42,170 bases of DNA from Lachnospiraceae bacterium. Lineage in GTDB: Bacteria; Bacillota; Clostridia; Lachnospirales; Lachnospiraceae. The stretch is taken from contig SVEN01000021.1 of the NCBI GenBank assembly GCA_015057365.1, positions 1 to 42,170 of the forward strand. Reading direction: 5' to 3'. Made by a program: the position numbers and the translations under genes. Below are positions 34,295-41,778 of the stretch, piece after piece (within the stretch, counting starts at the first letter, position 1; the number at the start of each line of letters is the position of its first letter). The notes under the pieces are model-generated. The model had not been told where the DNA came from. It searched no databases and worked only from the letters and a program-made list of their open reading frames with translations.

Positions 34295-36140
34295 ACGCAC
34301 CCCTCCCGTTAAACTTCTCTGCCTGTACGTTCCACATCTCGTTGTAACAGCCCTTCTTTGCAAGCAGTTCCGCGTGAGAGCCCTCTTCCGTAATTTCGCC
34401 GGAATCAAACACTAAAATCCGGTCACAGAACCGGGCGCTGGCAAGCCGATGGGAAATAAACAGAATGGTTTCTCCCTTTACCTGCTCCATTACACTTTTA
34501 TACATCTTATCCTCGGAAACAACATCCAATGCAGAGGTCGGCTCATCCAAAGCAATGACAGGTGTCTTCCGAAAAAAGCTTCGTGCCATGGCAATCTTCT
34601 GGGATTCTCCGCCGGACAACAGCAAATCTCCTTCTTCAAAGAAGCCGCCGATGACCGCTTTCTCCTTCTTCGGAAGCCGTTCTACCCGCTCTCTGATTCC
34701 GGCCCGTTCCATGCTTTCTGCCAGACACTGTTCCGCACCGTCTGCCCCCAGTGTAATATTCTCTTCCACACTCATGGCAAATATTTTATAATCTTGGAAT
34801 ACCGCACTCATATACCGCCTTAGGCTGTCTGCCGAATAGTCTTTTATATTCTTTCCGTTGATTAAAATCTCTCCTCTGGTCGGCTCATACAGCCCCAAAA
34901 GAAGCTTAATAAAGGTTGTCTTTCCCGCACCGTTAAAACCCACAACGGAAATCTTTTCTCCCGGCCGCAACACCACATTGATATTCTTCAACGCGTAGGT
35001 ATCCTCTACCGTCCCGTTATAGCGGTACCACACATCCTTAAACTCGATTTCATAAGCGCCGTCGCCAAGTTCTTCCCTATCGTCTCGTGTTTCCTTTCCG
35101 GAAACTGTCTCACCCTCCGGCAGTTGCATGCACTTTCTGTAGTCCGTCATAAACCCGGAGAAAATATTCAAAGCCTGTATCGCCTGTAACAAATCCTGGG
35201 CCGTATCGGAAAAAGTCAGAATCGCCGCAAAAATCATGGTAAAATCACCTACGGAAATTGCCCCGTCTCTAAGCTTATAAATCAGACTGACCAATACGAA
35301 AAAGCGCATCCCGTTATTCACAACAAAAAACAAAATCGATGCAAACCAACAACGTTTCTGGTAATAATCCCGCACCGATAAAAACTCATCGGTACATTCC
35401 TGCCATTTGGAAACCACCAGCTTATTCATACCGAACACCCGGAACTCTTTCCCATACTCAAAGGTCCGGAGCAATCGGTTGCAGTATCGTCTTCTTGCAT
35501 GAGCGGGTGCTGCCTTATCCCGTACCGCCACCTTAGCCCGCATCTGAATCATGCTGAATAATGTGTTTAATGCAATACATACGAGTACTAAAACAAGCGT
35601 CGTCCATTCCATGTAACGGAACACGTACAACATCCCGAACAACAAAACAATATCCTTTATCAATCGATACAACTGTTCAAAATATCCGGAGATTCCCTGT
35701 TCCTCGATTACGCCGATGGTCTGTAAATCACTGATTCCGCCGGAAATGGCCGTCTTTGCCCGCTCAAACATATCTACTGCGGTGTGCTCCTCCAAAAAGC
35801 TGTAATCCGTCCGCATAAACTTCTCTCCCAGCTTTACGTTTAAGCGCACCTTAAGCTTCATCTCCAACACCTTTTTCCCGTAGGTCAAACCGTGCAGAAT
35901 TCCGTGCAAGCCAAGATACAGTGCCAAATAAATCAAAACCGGCAGAAGGATAGCCCGGAAAGAACCTCCGAACTGCATCGCATCAAAAATATACTTGGGT
36001 GCTACCACCAGTGCAATATCCTTTGCGTTTGCAATCAAAATCGTCACAAAAAAGATGCAAAAGTAAAGCTTGCTCTGTTTTAAGGCAACCCCAAGTATAT
36101 AACCGTGATTCTTCAAACTGTCAAGTAATCTTGTTTTCAT
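34281..36140 (-). CDS. ABC exporter, fused permease-ATPase (first half-transporter)
   Basis: A 619-residue partner half-transporter with about six N-terminal membrane helices. The ATPase has VVGFNGAGKTTFIKL (Walker A), LSGGESQKIAMARSF (signature) and VIALDEPTSALD (Walker B). Both halves keep all ATPase motifs, so a heterodimer with two active sites is likely. The ATG at 36140 is preferred over in-frame upstream codons, though its ribosome site (GGTGACGG) is weak. It starts about 100 bp after the ABC-F gene; whether that gap holds a promoter is unclear. The operon continues with the second half and the AraC-GGDEF gene. Confidence 0.92.
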   Translation of the reverse strand: MKTRLLDSLKNHGYILGVALKQSKLYFCIFFVTILIANAKDIALVVAPKYIFDAMQFGGSFRAILLPVLIYLALYLGLHGILHGLTYGKKVLEMKLKVRLNVKLGEKFMRTDYSFLEEHTAVDMFERAKTAISGGISDLQTIGVIEEQGISGYFEQLYRLIKDIVLLFGMLYVFRYMEWTTLVLVLVCIALNTLFSMIQMRAKVAVRDKAAPAHARRRYCNRLLRTFEYGKEFRVFGMNKLVVSKWQECTDEFLSVRDYYQKRCWFASILFFVVNNGMRFFVLVSLIYKLRDGAISVGDFTMIFAAILTFSDTAQDLLQAIQALNIFSGFMTDYRKCMQLPEGETVSGKETRDDREELGDGAYEIEFKDVWYRYNGTVEDTYALKNINVVLRPGEKISVVGFNGAGKTTFIKLLLGLYEPTRGEILINGKNIKDYSADSLRRYMSAVFQDYKIFAMSVEENITLGADGAEQCLAESMERAGIRERVERLPKKEKAVIGGFFEEGDLLLSGGESQKIAMARSFFRKTPVIALDEPTSALDVVSEDKMYKSVMEQVKGETILFISHRLASARFCDRILVFDSGEITEEGSHAELLAKKGCYNEMWNVQAEKFNGRGAYEEI

Positions 36141-36243
36141 GTCCGTCACCACGCTTTCGTAAACTGTCTTGCTTACTTTCACTGTAACACAACAGGAAAA
36201 CAATCTCTTGACTTTTTGAATTTACTGTTCTGTTTTCTGTTCT

Positions 36244-37800
36244 TTATTTTGTTTCCTTATCTTCCTTTTTAAGTCCCTCTTCCGTCAACCGGTAAACCGT
36301 ATCGCACACTTCCTCTATGTACTTTCGGTCGTGAGAGATACTAAGAATAGCTCCCGGAAACTCCGCTAAAATCTTCCGGATAACACCGCCGGATAGCGGG
36401 GAAAAATTTCTTGTAGGCTCGTCCAGAATCAGCACATTGGCCTTGGACAGGCTCATCTTAAGGAGCAATACCTTGGCCTTCTGACCACCGGACAACTCCG
36501 CCATAGGGTGATCCATTTCGTCCGCGGTATACTTAAGGGACCCGAGATAAGTACGAATCCGGGTACGCTCTTCCTTTTCTCCCGTGGTATCCAGAAAGTC
36601 CACCGGCGTCACGGACAAATCCAGTAGCTCCTCATAGTTTTGCGGCATATACTCCGCATGAAGATCGGTTCTTGCAAGGAGCTCTTCTGCCATTTTTCGA
36701 AGAAGAGTGGTCTTTCCGGCACCGTTTTTCCCGATAAAACAAATCTTCTCCGAGCCCCGGACCAAAAGCTTAATATCCCTTGCCAGGATCCGTTCTCCGT
36801 CCGGTGTCATCAACCGGTCCAGACTGTACTCAATGACAGTCTTTCCCGCAGGCACCTTAGACTCCTTGTCTCCCAGTTTGAAAAAGATTGCCTCCTCCGT
36901 CTCCGGCATCTCGGTCATGTTCTCGTCTTCCCGAAGAAACCGTTTTTCCATGCTCTTTACAGCCTTCATCTTCTTTTTCATCATGCTGCCGATGAAATCC
37001 CGTTCCGCCTTGGAAATATTGTTTAAACCGCTTCCCACCTTTTGCTCCAGCTTCCGTAGCTTCTCGTCCCGGATTTCCTTTTCGCGCTTATCATTTTGTG
37101 CCAGGCGTTCCTGTCGGTCCAAGCCTGCCTTCCTCTCCTCCATATACTGCGTATACGGCACCTTCGCTACCGTAAACTTACTCTCGGTCTTCCGCTTTAA
37201 CTGCTCCATATGGATGACCATATTGGCAGTACGCTCAATGAGAGTTTCGTCATGGGAAATATAGAGCACAATATGCGGCCAACTAAGGATAAACCGTTCC
37301 AACCACTCTAACGTTTCAATATCGATATCATTGGACGGCTCATCAAGAAGCAGTACCGTGGGCTCTGCCATCAAAAGACGTAGTAATTGAGCCTTAATCT
37401 TCTCTCCGCCGGAAAGGGTGGAAAGTCTTTGCTCTCCGTAAAAAAACTCCGAACCAAGCCCGAACTCTCCCGCCATCTTACTCAAATCCCTCGGCGTCTG
37501 CTCCCAGAACGCCGGCTCCTCCGAGAAGAACTCGTATAGGGACTTTTCCTTATGCTCTGCCGGCAGCTCCTGGGCCAGATACCCCGGCCGTTCTCTGTTT
37601 AAAATGCGCTCTCCCTGCCCCTCGGCATAGTCCTCCACCAGCTCCGGGTCGTACATCCACTTTAGTACCGTGGACTTTCCGTTTCCTTCCTCTCCGATCA
37701 TCACTGCCTTATCCCCCTCGTTTAACACTAGGGAAAAATTCTGTACAATGGACCGTAAATCCTTTTTATGGGTAATAGTTAAATTTTTAATCTGAAACAT
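36244..37800 (-). CDS. ABC-F family ATPase (ribosome-associated, possible antibiotic protection)
   Basis: This 518-residue protein has two ATPase domains and no membrane segments. First domain: GEEGNGKST, LSGGEKIKAQLLRLL, LLLDEPSNDID. Second domain: GKNGAGKTT, LSGGQKAKVLLLKMSL, LILDEPTRNFSPLS. The linker between them (about 205-300) is long, highly charged and helical, as in ABC-F proteins that reach the ribosomal peptidyl-transferase centre. Some members rescue ribosomes from antibiotics, others act in translation generally; the linker tip sequence alone does not tell. The ATG follows TTAGGAGGCACT. A structured RNA with its own promoter and a terminator lies immediately upstream, a layout typical of attenuation-controlled ABC-F resistance genes. 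Confidence 0.92.
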   Translation of the reverse strand: MFQIKNLTITHKKDLRSIVQNFSLVLNEGDKAVMIGEEGNGKSTVLKWMYDPELVEDYAEGQGERILNRERPGYLAQELPAEHKEKSLYEFFSEEPAFWEQTPRDLSKMAGEFGLGSEFFYGEQRLSTLSGGEKIKAQLLRLLMAEPTVLLLDEPSNDIDIETLEWLERFILSWPHIVLYISHDETLIERTANMVIHMEQLKRKTESKFTVAKVPYTQYMEERKAGLDRQERLAQNDKREKEIRDEKLRKLEQKVGSGLNNISKAERDFIGSMMKKKMKAVKSMEKRFLREDENMTEMPETEEAIFFKLGDKESKVPAGKTVIEYSLDRLMTPDGERILARDIKLLVRGSEKICFIGKNGAGKTTLLRKMAEELLARTDLHAEYMPQNYEELLDLSVTPVDFLDTTGEKEERTRIRTYLGSLKYTADEMDHPMAELSGGQKAKVLLLKMSLSKANVLILDEPTRNFSPLSGGVIRKILAEFPGAILSISHDRKYIEEVCDTVYRLTEEGLKKEDKETK

Positions 37801-37820
37801 AGTGCCTCCTAACCGAAGCC

Positions 37821-38098
37821 AAAAGGAAAGTCTGCTCTCGCGTCGAAAGCAGACTTACACAAATCAAACCTATTTTTACGTGTCTGTGAGACCGGGAATC
37901 CATACACTCTCCTGCGCCACGCGCTCCTCACGACACCTTACAAAGGCTCGGTCACTTACGTGCGATAGTCTGATTTCGGCATACACAAACAAACCTATAC
38001 GATATCCTAGGCTTCTCTCTATCCTGTTTGTCATGTCCGAAGTAAACTATCTGCTACTCATTGCCTCACCTTACGCAAACTGCGCCTTTCTTTTTATT
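37821..38098 (-). ncRNA. Structured RNA of about 280 nt upstream of the ABC-F gene
   Basis: A promoter (38133-38105) and a terminator (37856-37821) delimit a minus-strand transcript that folds extensively by eye. A long helix pairs GCaGATAGT (near 38055) with ACTATCGC (near 37965), continuing as CTTCGG with CCGAA and CAAAC with GTTTG, and capped by AAGCCTA/TAGGTTT. A second domain pairs GACCG with CGGTC and contains CCTT/AAGG and GCGC/GCGC hairpins. A CGCA/TGCG hairpin stands at the 5' end. It could be a free-standing RNA or the attenuator leader of the ABC-F gene. I cannot match it to a named RNA class. Confidence 0.65.
37828..37856 (-). terminator. Terminator at the end of the structured RNA, before the ABC-F gene
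   Basis: AAGTCTGCT and AGCAGACTT form a perfect 9-bp stem with an 11-nt loop; on the minus strand TCCTTTT follows. It lies 28 bp before the ABC-F start codon, so it either ends the RNA or attenuates the gene. Confidence 0.75.
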
Positions 38099-38104
38099 AC
38101 CCTC

Positions 38105-38133
38105 ATCATACCACAGGTGCCTTTAAAATACAA
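38105..38133 (-). promoter_or_regulatory. Promoter of the structured RNA / ABC-F leader
   Basis: On the minus strand TTGTAT (38133-38128) and TATGAT (38110-38105) are 17 bp apart, with TG one base before the -10 (extended -10). Start near 38098, about 300 nt before the ABC-F gene. Confidence 0.75.
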
Positions 38134-38176
38134 GCACTAACTTTTCCCACCCTATTCTACGCTGTATTACATCCTA

Positions 38177-39556
38177 TTAGCGGAAAAACAGCAAATCACA
38201 ATCGCCACGTTCGATTTCATCTAAGGAGAACACCTCCGGTTCATTGGAATACGTATTCTCATCCTCTCTGATTTCCGCGTTACAGGTTACATAAAAGACG
38301 ATATCATCAAAATCCTCCGGACAGATTACCATACAAGAATATTCAATCCTTACTTTTCCGTCATCAAGATCTTCCTGCACAGACTCCGTTGCCACTATAA
38401 TGGATATCTCCTCTCCGTCCTTTGCCAACACATACTCTTCTGCCAATCCATACATTCTCGGCATATATACCACACCGGTCTTCTTATCAACCATTCCTCC
38501 TCTTGAGTACGGCACTCTTGCTTCATCCTCAGAGAGATACTCCGCCATATCGACAGAGGTCAGTTTGATTCGCTTGGTTCCGTCTCCCAGAGACTCTTCC
38601 TCAATGGAAATCGTATTCGTAAGCTCCTTTTCTTCCAAAGAAACCGTCTCCCAGTACCCTGTCTCAGCATTCCGCTTTTTCAACGCTTCCATTCCCTGCC
38701 AGGTATATGTCCCTTCTCCCAGCGTGGAATACCCATTTACTTCAAAATAGTTTTCTACCGCCAATTCCGCACCGACTACCGGTTTCTTCGCCGGCTCGGT
38801 TTCCAGTCCCTGATTTACACCGAATACTACCATGTCTGATTCTTCGTGCCGGATAAAGTTTAATTTCTTCCAAAGACCGGCACGTTCTATAAATGCTTCC
38901 CAATCATACGCATACCCGGTCAGATAAAATCCTGCATCATCATAATCTGACGGACAAACTAATGTATAACGCTCCGTGTAGTACGGCCTGGTTGTAGACA
39001 CTCCTTCAAACTCCATTGAAAGCTGTAGCTCATATTCTTTCCCATCCTGCTTCAAAAGTGTGGTTTGCAATAATTCTTCATCCATCGGCAAAAAAGCCTT
39101 TCCCGTCTTTAGATCCACAAAACCTCCCATAGCAAACGTAGACCAAAGTCCGTTCTCAGGTACATAGGGCTTTACATATAACACTGCTTGTATCACCTTT
39201 GTGCTACCGTCATTCTCCGCTTCCGTTACTTCAAAACAATATTCACAGTCTGCCAGTCCCAGAATCGGATTTCCATTCTCGTCCACGTCCTTTACCATAA
39301 AGCCTTTAGCGGTATGCCAGCCCGCCCCCAATACTTCAATTCCGTTGGCCTCCATATAATTTGCCGGTACCGGTGTTGCGGTCGGTGCAGGCGTTGCCGT
39401 CGGTTCCGGGGTAACGGTAGCCTCCGGTGCTTCCGTTGGCGATACTGCCTCTGTCACCTGATTCTCCGAAGTTTCTTCTCCCTGATTACTTCCGCAGCCT
39501 GCTGCCAATGCTAACATGGCTACCGTTGCCAAAACATAAAATCCTTTTCGCTTCAT
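38177..39556 (-). CDS. Lipoprotein of unknown function, downstream paralogue
   Basis: A 459-residue exported lipoprotein: n-region MKRKGF, hydrophobic core and lipobox ALAAGC (Cys near residue 21), then a Glu/Pro/Thr-rich spacer with PTATPAPTATPVPA. The rest is two similar halves of about 190 residues. NYMEANGIEVLGAGW, GGFVDLKTGKAFLP and CPSDYDDAGFYLTG in the first correspond to NYFEVNGYSTLGEG, GGMVDKKTGVVYMP and CPEDFDDIVFYVT in the second. It should be anchored to the outer face of the membrane. Function unknown. The ATG follows AAGGAG, 33 bp after the paralogous gene, and both end in LLFFR. Confidence 0.88.
   Translation of the reverse strand: MKRKGFYVLATVAMLALAAGCGSNQGEETSENQVTEAVSPTEAPEATVTPEPTATPAPTATPVPANYMEANGIEVLGAGWHTAKGFMVKDVDENGNPILGLADCEYCFEVTEAENDGSTKVIQAVLYVKPYVPENGLWSTFAMGGFVDLKTGKAFLPMDEELLQTTLLKQDGKEYELQLSMEFEGVSTTRPYYTERYTLVCPSDYDDAGFYLTGYAYDWEAFIERAGLWKKLNFIRHEESDMVVFGVNQGLETEPAKKPVVGAELAVENYFEVNGYSTLGEGTYTWQGMEALKKRNAETGYWETVSLEEKELTNTISIEEESLGDGTKRIKLTSVDMAEYLSEDEARVPYSRGGMVDKKTGVVYMPRMYGLAEEYVLAKDGEEISIIVATESVQEDLDDGKVRIEYSCMVICPEDFDDIVFYVTCNAEIREDENTYSNEPEVFSLDEIERGDCDLLFFR
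39315..39556. repeat. Duplicated 5' segment of the lipoprotein genes, copy 1
   Basis: This 242-bp segment (signal peptide, spacer and start of the mature domain) matches 40745-40987 at about 92 percent identity, against clearly lower similarity in the rest of the two genes. Confidence 0.85.
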
Positions 39557-39589
39557 AATCGTAGTCTCCTTTGTAATATTGTCATCATT

Positions 39590-40987
39590 TTATCGGAAGA
39601 ACAGCAAATCGGTTTCGCCGTGATCAAAATCATTCAACGAATATACTCTTATCTTATCTCGCATATTTTCTTCCGCCTCATCATGTGTACTATCTTCCGC
39701 CGTCTCATACTTGCCGGTTTGGAAGAAGACCGCATCCCCGTAGTCCTCCGGACAAATCAAAACAAATGATAAAGAAGTCCTTATCTTTCCGTCACCCATG
39801 TCCTCTTCGCTTATTTCCGCACCTACCGAAATAAAGAATTCCTCCCCGTCCTTCTCCACTACATATCGTTCTGCCACATTATACGTCTGTGGCGGATACA
39901 CCAAGCCGGTCTTCTTATCTACGATTCCGGATTTTATAAGCGGAGTTTTTGCTTCCTCCGCAGATAGCATCTCGACCATATAGGTGAAAGTCCCCTTAAT
40001 CTGCTTTGTTCCGTCACCCAAAGACGCTTCCTCCACAGCAAACGAACCTTTCATTTCCTTTTCTTCGACGGAAACAGTCTCCACCTCACCGGTCTCAGTG
40101 TTTAATCTCCGTAATTCTTCTATCCCTTGCCAGGTATATTCCCCCTCACCCATTGTGGATAAACCGTTCGCTTCGAAATAGTTCTCCACTGCCAGTTCCG
40201 CTCCGTCTACCGGCCTCTTTTCCGGCTCGGTAGCCAGTGCCTCATTCACACCGAACACCAGCAACTCCGAATCTCCGTGACGAATAAAGTTTAATATCTT
40301 CCAAAGCCCTAAACGCTCGGTATACGGTTCATCCGTCATATCAAAACCGGTCAAATAGAACCCCGCATCTTCATAATCCGACGGACAAATCAATGTATAA
40401 CGTTGCGTATGATACGGATACGTCGACGAAGCCTTCTGAATGGAATAGGCCATCCTCAACTCATAATTCTTCTCTCCCTGTTTCAAAGCCGTGCTTTGCT
40501 CCATCTCAGCAGCCATCGGTGTAAACGCCTTTCCGCTTTGTAAATCTACAAAGCCTCCCATCACCGCATACACCCAAACACCATCCTCATAAACATATGG
40601 AATAACATTTAGCGTTGCTTCAATCGTCTTGGTACCGTCTCCGTTGTCCTCTTCCTCCACCTCAAAACTACACTCATATTCTCCCAGGTCCAAAATTCTA
40701 TTTCCGGCTTCATCCAGCTCCCTGCTTATGTAGCCTGTATAACTATGCCAACCCGCCCCCAATACTTCAATTCCGTTGGCCTCCATATAATTTGCCGGTA
40801 CCGGCGTTGCAGTCGGTGCAGGCGTTGCCGTCGGTTCCAGGGTAACGGTAGCCTCCGGTGTTTCCATTGGCGATACTGCCTCTGTCACCTGATTCTCCGG
40901 AGTTCCTTCTCCCGGATTATTTCCACAGCCTGCTGCTAAGGCTAACATCGCTGCCGTTGCCAATACATAAAATCCTTTTCGCTTCAT
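39590..40987 (-). CDS. Lipoprotein of unknown function, upstream paralogue
   Basis: A 465-residue lipoprotein closely related to the gene downstream: same signal peptide and lipobox (ALAAGC), same Pro/Thr spacer, same two-repeat body (NYMEANGIEVLGAGW / NYFEANGLSTMGEG) and same LLFFR end. The first 80 codons are almost identical in DNA to those of the neighbour (about 92 percent by my alignment), while the body has diverged much more. The in-frame ATG at 41032 is ignored because the ATG at 40987 starts the signal peptide and follows AAAGGGGG. It is first in the operon, behind a good promoter. Confidence 0.88.
   Translation of the reverse strand: MKRKGFYVLATAAMLALAAGCGNNPGEGTPENQVTEAVSPMETPEATVTLEPTATPAPTATPVPANYMEANGIEVLGAGWHSYTGYISRELDEAGNRILDLGEYECSFEVEEEDNGDGTKTIEATLNVIPYVYEDGVWVYAVMGGFVDLQSGKAFTPMAAEMEQSTALKQGEKNYELRMAYSIQKASSTYPYHTQRYTLICPSDYEDAGFYLTGFDMTDEPYTERLGLWKILNFIRHGDSELLVFGVNEALATEPEKRPVDGAELAVENYFEANGLSTMGEGEYTWQGIEELRRLNTETGEVETVSVEEKEMKGSFAVEEASLGDGTKQIKGTFTYMVEMLSAEEAKTPLIKSGIVDKKTGLVYPPQTYNVAERYVVEKDGEEFFISVGAEISEEDMGDGKIRTSLSFVLICPEDYGDAVFFQTGKYETAEDSTHDEAEENMRDKIRVYSLNDFDHGETDLLFFR
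40745..40987. repeat. Duplicated 5' segment of the lipoprotein genes, copy 2
   Basis: Partner of 39315-39556. The sharp loss of similarity outside the segment points to gene conversion or strong constraint on the leader region. Confidence 0.85.
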
Positions 40988-41041
40988 AAGTGGTATCCCC
41001 CTTTTCGTGTGTAGCTTGCAAGGTAAATTCAACTTACATCC

Positions 41042-41071
41042 ATATTACCATTGTTTTGCCTTATTTGTCAA
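41042..41071 (-). promoter_or_regulatory. Promoter of the lipoprotein operon
   Basis: On the minus strand a perfect TTGACA (41071-41066) and TAATAT (41047-41042) have an 18-bp spacer, about 55 bp before the start codon of the first lipoprotein gene. Confidence 0.7.
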
Positions 41072-41141
41072 TAACATTTACTATTTATTTCGCATTTTGT
41101 AAATATTTCTTCCGTTTTCGCCTCTGATTCTTTGAAAAGTA

Positions 41142-41657
41142 CTACCGCATCCCCTCCGGTGGCGGTACCTGAAACAGCCCGATTTCCGGCGGATATACCG
41201 TAAATACCATAAACAGAACTACAAGGACATACATCAAGATTCTAAGTACCCTGGTATCCTTATTCCTACAGGTCATTGCCGACCGGTACACCACCAGATA
41301 CGCCACCAGCACACTAATCACATACACCGCAATGTTTGCCCAAGCCACATTAAAACCCAGAATACCGGTGTAGGTGTAAAACAGTGTAGGAATCATGAGA
41401 AGGCCTGCCAGAATCCCGGTAAACATGGCGTTATAGATGCAAGGATACTGCTGTTCCATCCGCTTTCCCGCCACCAGAGCATACAAAAACATAGGAAAGA
41501 ACAAAAGCTTCATATGTTCCCAGGTAGACTCATTTACCGGAAAGAACAGCCCGATAAGGAAGCCTCCTCCGGTCCAGTCATACACGAAATGAGACAGGAT
41601 ACCGAGTACCGTGGTTACAAAAAATCCGATAATACAAAACTTTTTTAATTCATTCAT
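41142..41657 (-). CDS. Small polytopic membrane protein (DUF6512-like)
   Basis: A 171-residue protein with about five hydrophobic helices. It begins MNELKKFCIIGFFVTTVLG and includes HFVYDWTGG, FFPVNESTWEHMKLLFFPMF and GILAGLLMIPTLFYTYTG. The N-E-S-T-W-E-H-M-K-L segment between helices is the most distinctive part, and recalls a conserved family of small Clostridia membrane proteins (DUF6512, from memory). Function is unknown. The in-frame extension to 41762 crosses the promoter and terminator region and is not used. The ATG at 41657 has CGGGGG before it; a hairpin (41679-41699) lies in the short leader. Confidence 0.78.
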   Translation of the reverse strand: MNELKKFCIIGFFVTTVLGILSHFVYDWTGGGFLIGLFFPVNESTWEHMKLLFFPMFLYALVAGKRMEQQYPCIYNAMFTGILAGLLMIPTLFYTYTGILGFNVAWANIAVYVISVLVAYLVVYRSAMTCRNKDTRVLRILMYVLVVLFMVFTVYPPEIGLFQVPPPEGMR

Positions 41658-41717
41658 AAAAATACCCCCGAGCCATGCAAACTGTAATAGTAACAGTTTA
41701 CGCAGGTTGGGGGTGGA

Positions 41718-41745
41718 ATTATACCCAAAAAAAGAAGGATGGCAA
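41718..41745 (-). promoter_or_regulatory. Promoter of the small membrane protein gene, overlapping a terminator
   Basis: On the minus strand TTGCCA (41745-41740) and a perfect TATAAT (41723-41718) are 16 bp apart. The -35 lies inside the terminator hairpin of the upstream gene, a compact arrangement. Confidence 0.65.
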
Positions 41746-41754
41746 AAGCCATCC
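41731..41754 (-). terminator. Terminator of the GGGtGRT gene
   Basis: On the minus strand GGATGGC pairs with GCCATCC through a UUUU loop, followed by UUC and seven U. It starts 25 bp after the stop codon. Confidence 0.9.
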
Positions 41755-41778
41755 CTCTTCAAAAACTTCTTATGAAAC

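Noticed and set aside
37802-38140. Plus-strand open frame of 112 codons opposite the structured RNA
   Set aside because: No ribosome site, and it spans the promoter, helices and terminator of the opposite strand.
39590-41032. Longer start for the first lipoprotein at 41032
   Set aside because: It would place 15 polar residues before a classical lipoprotein signal peptide and runs through the leader; the ATG at 40987 has the ribosome site.
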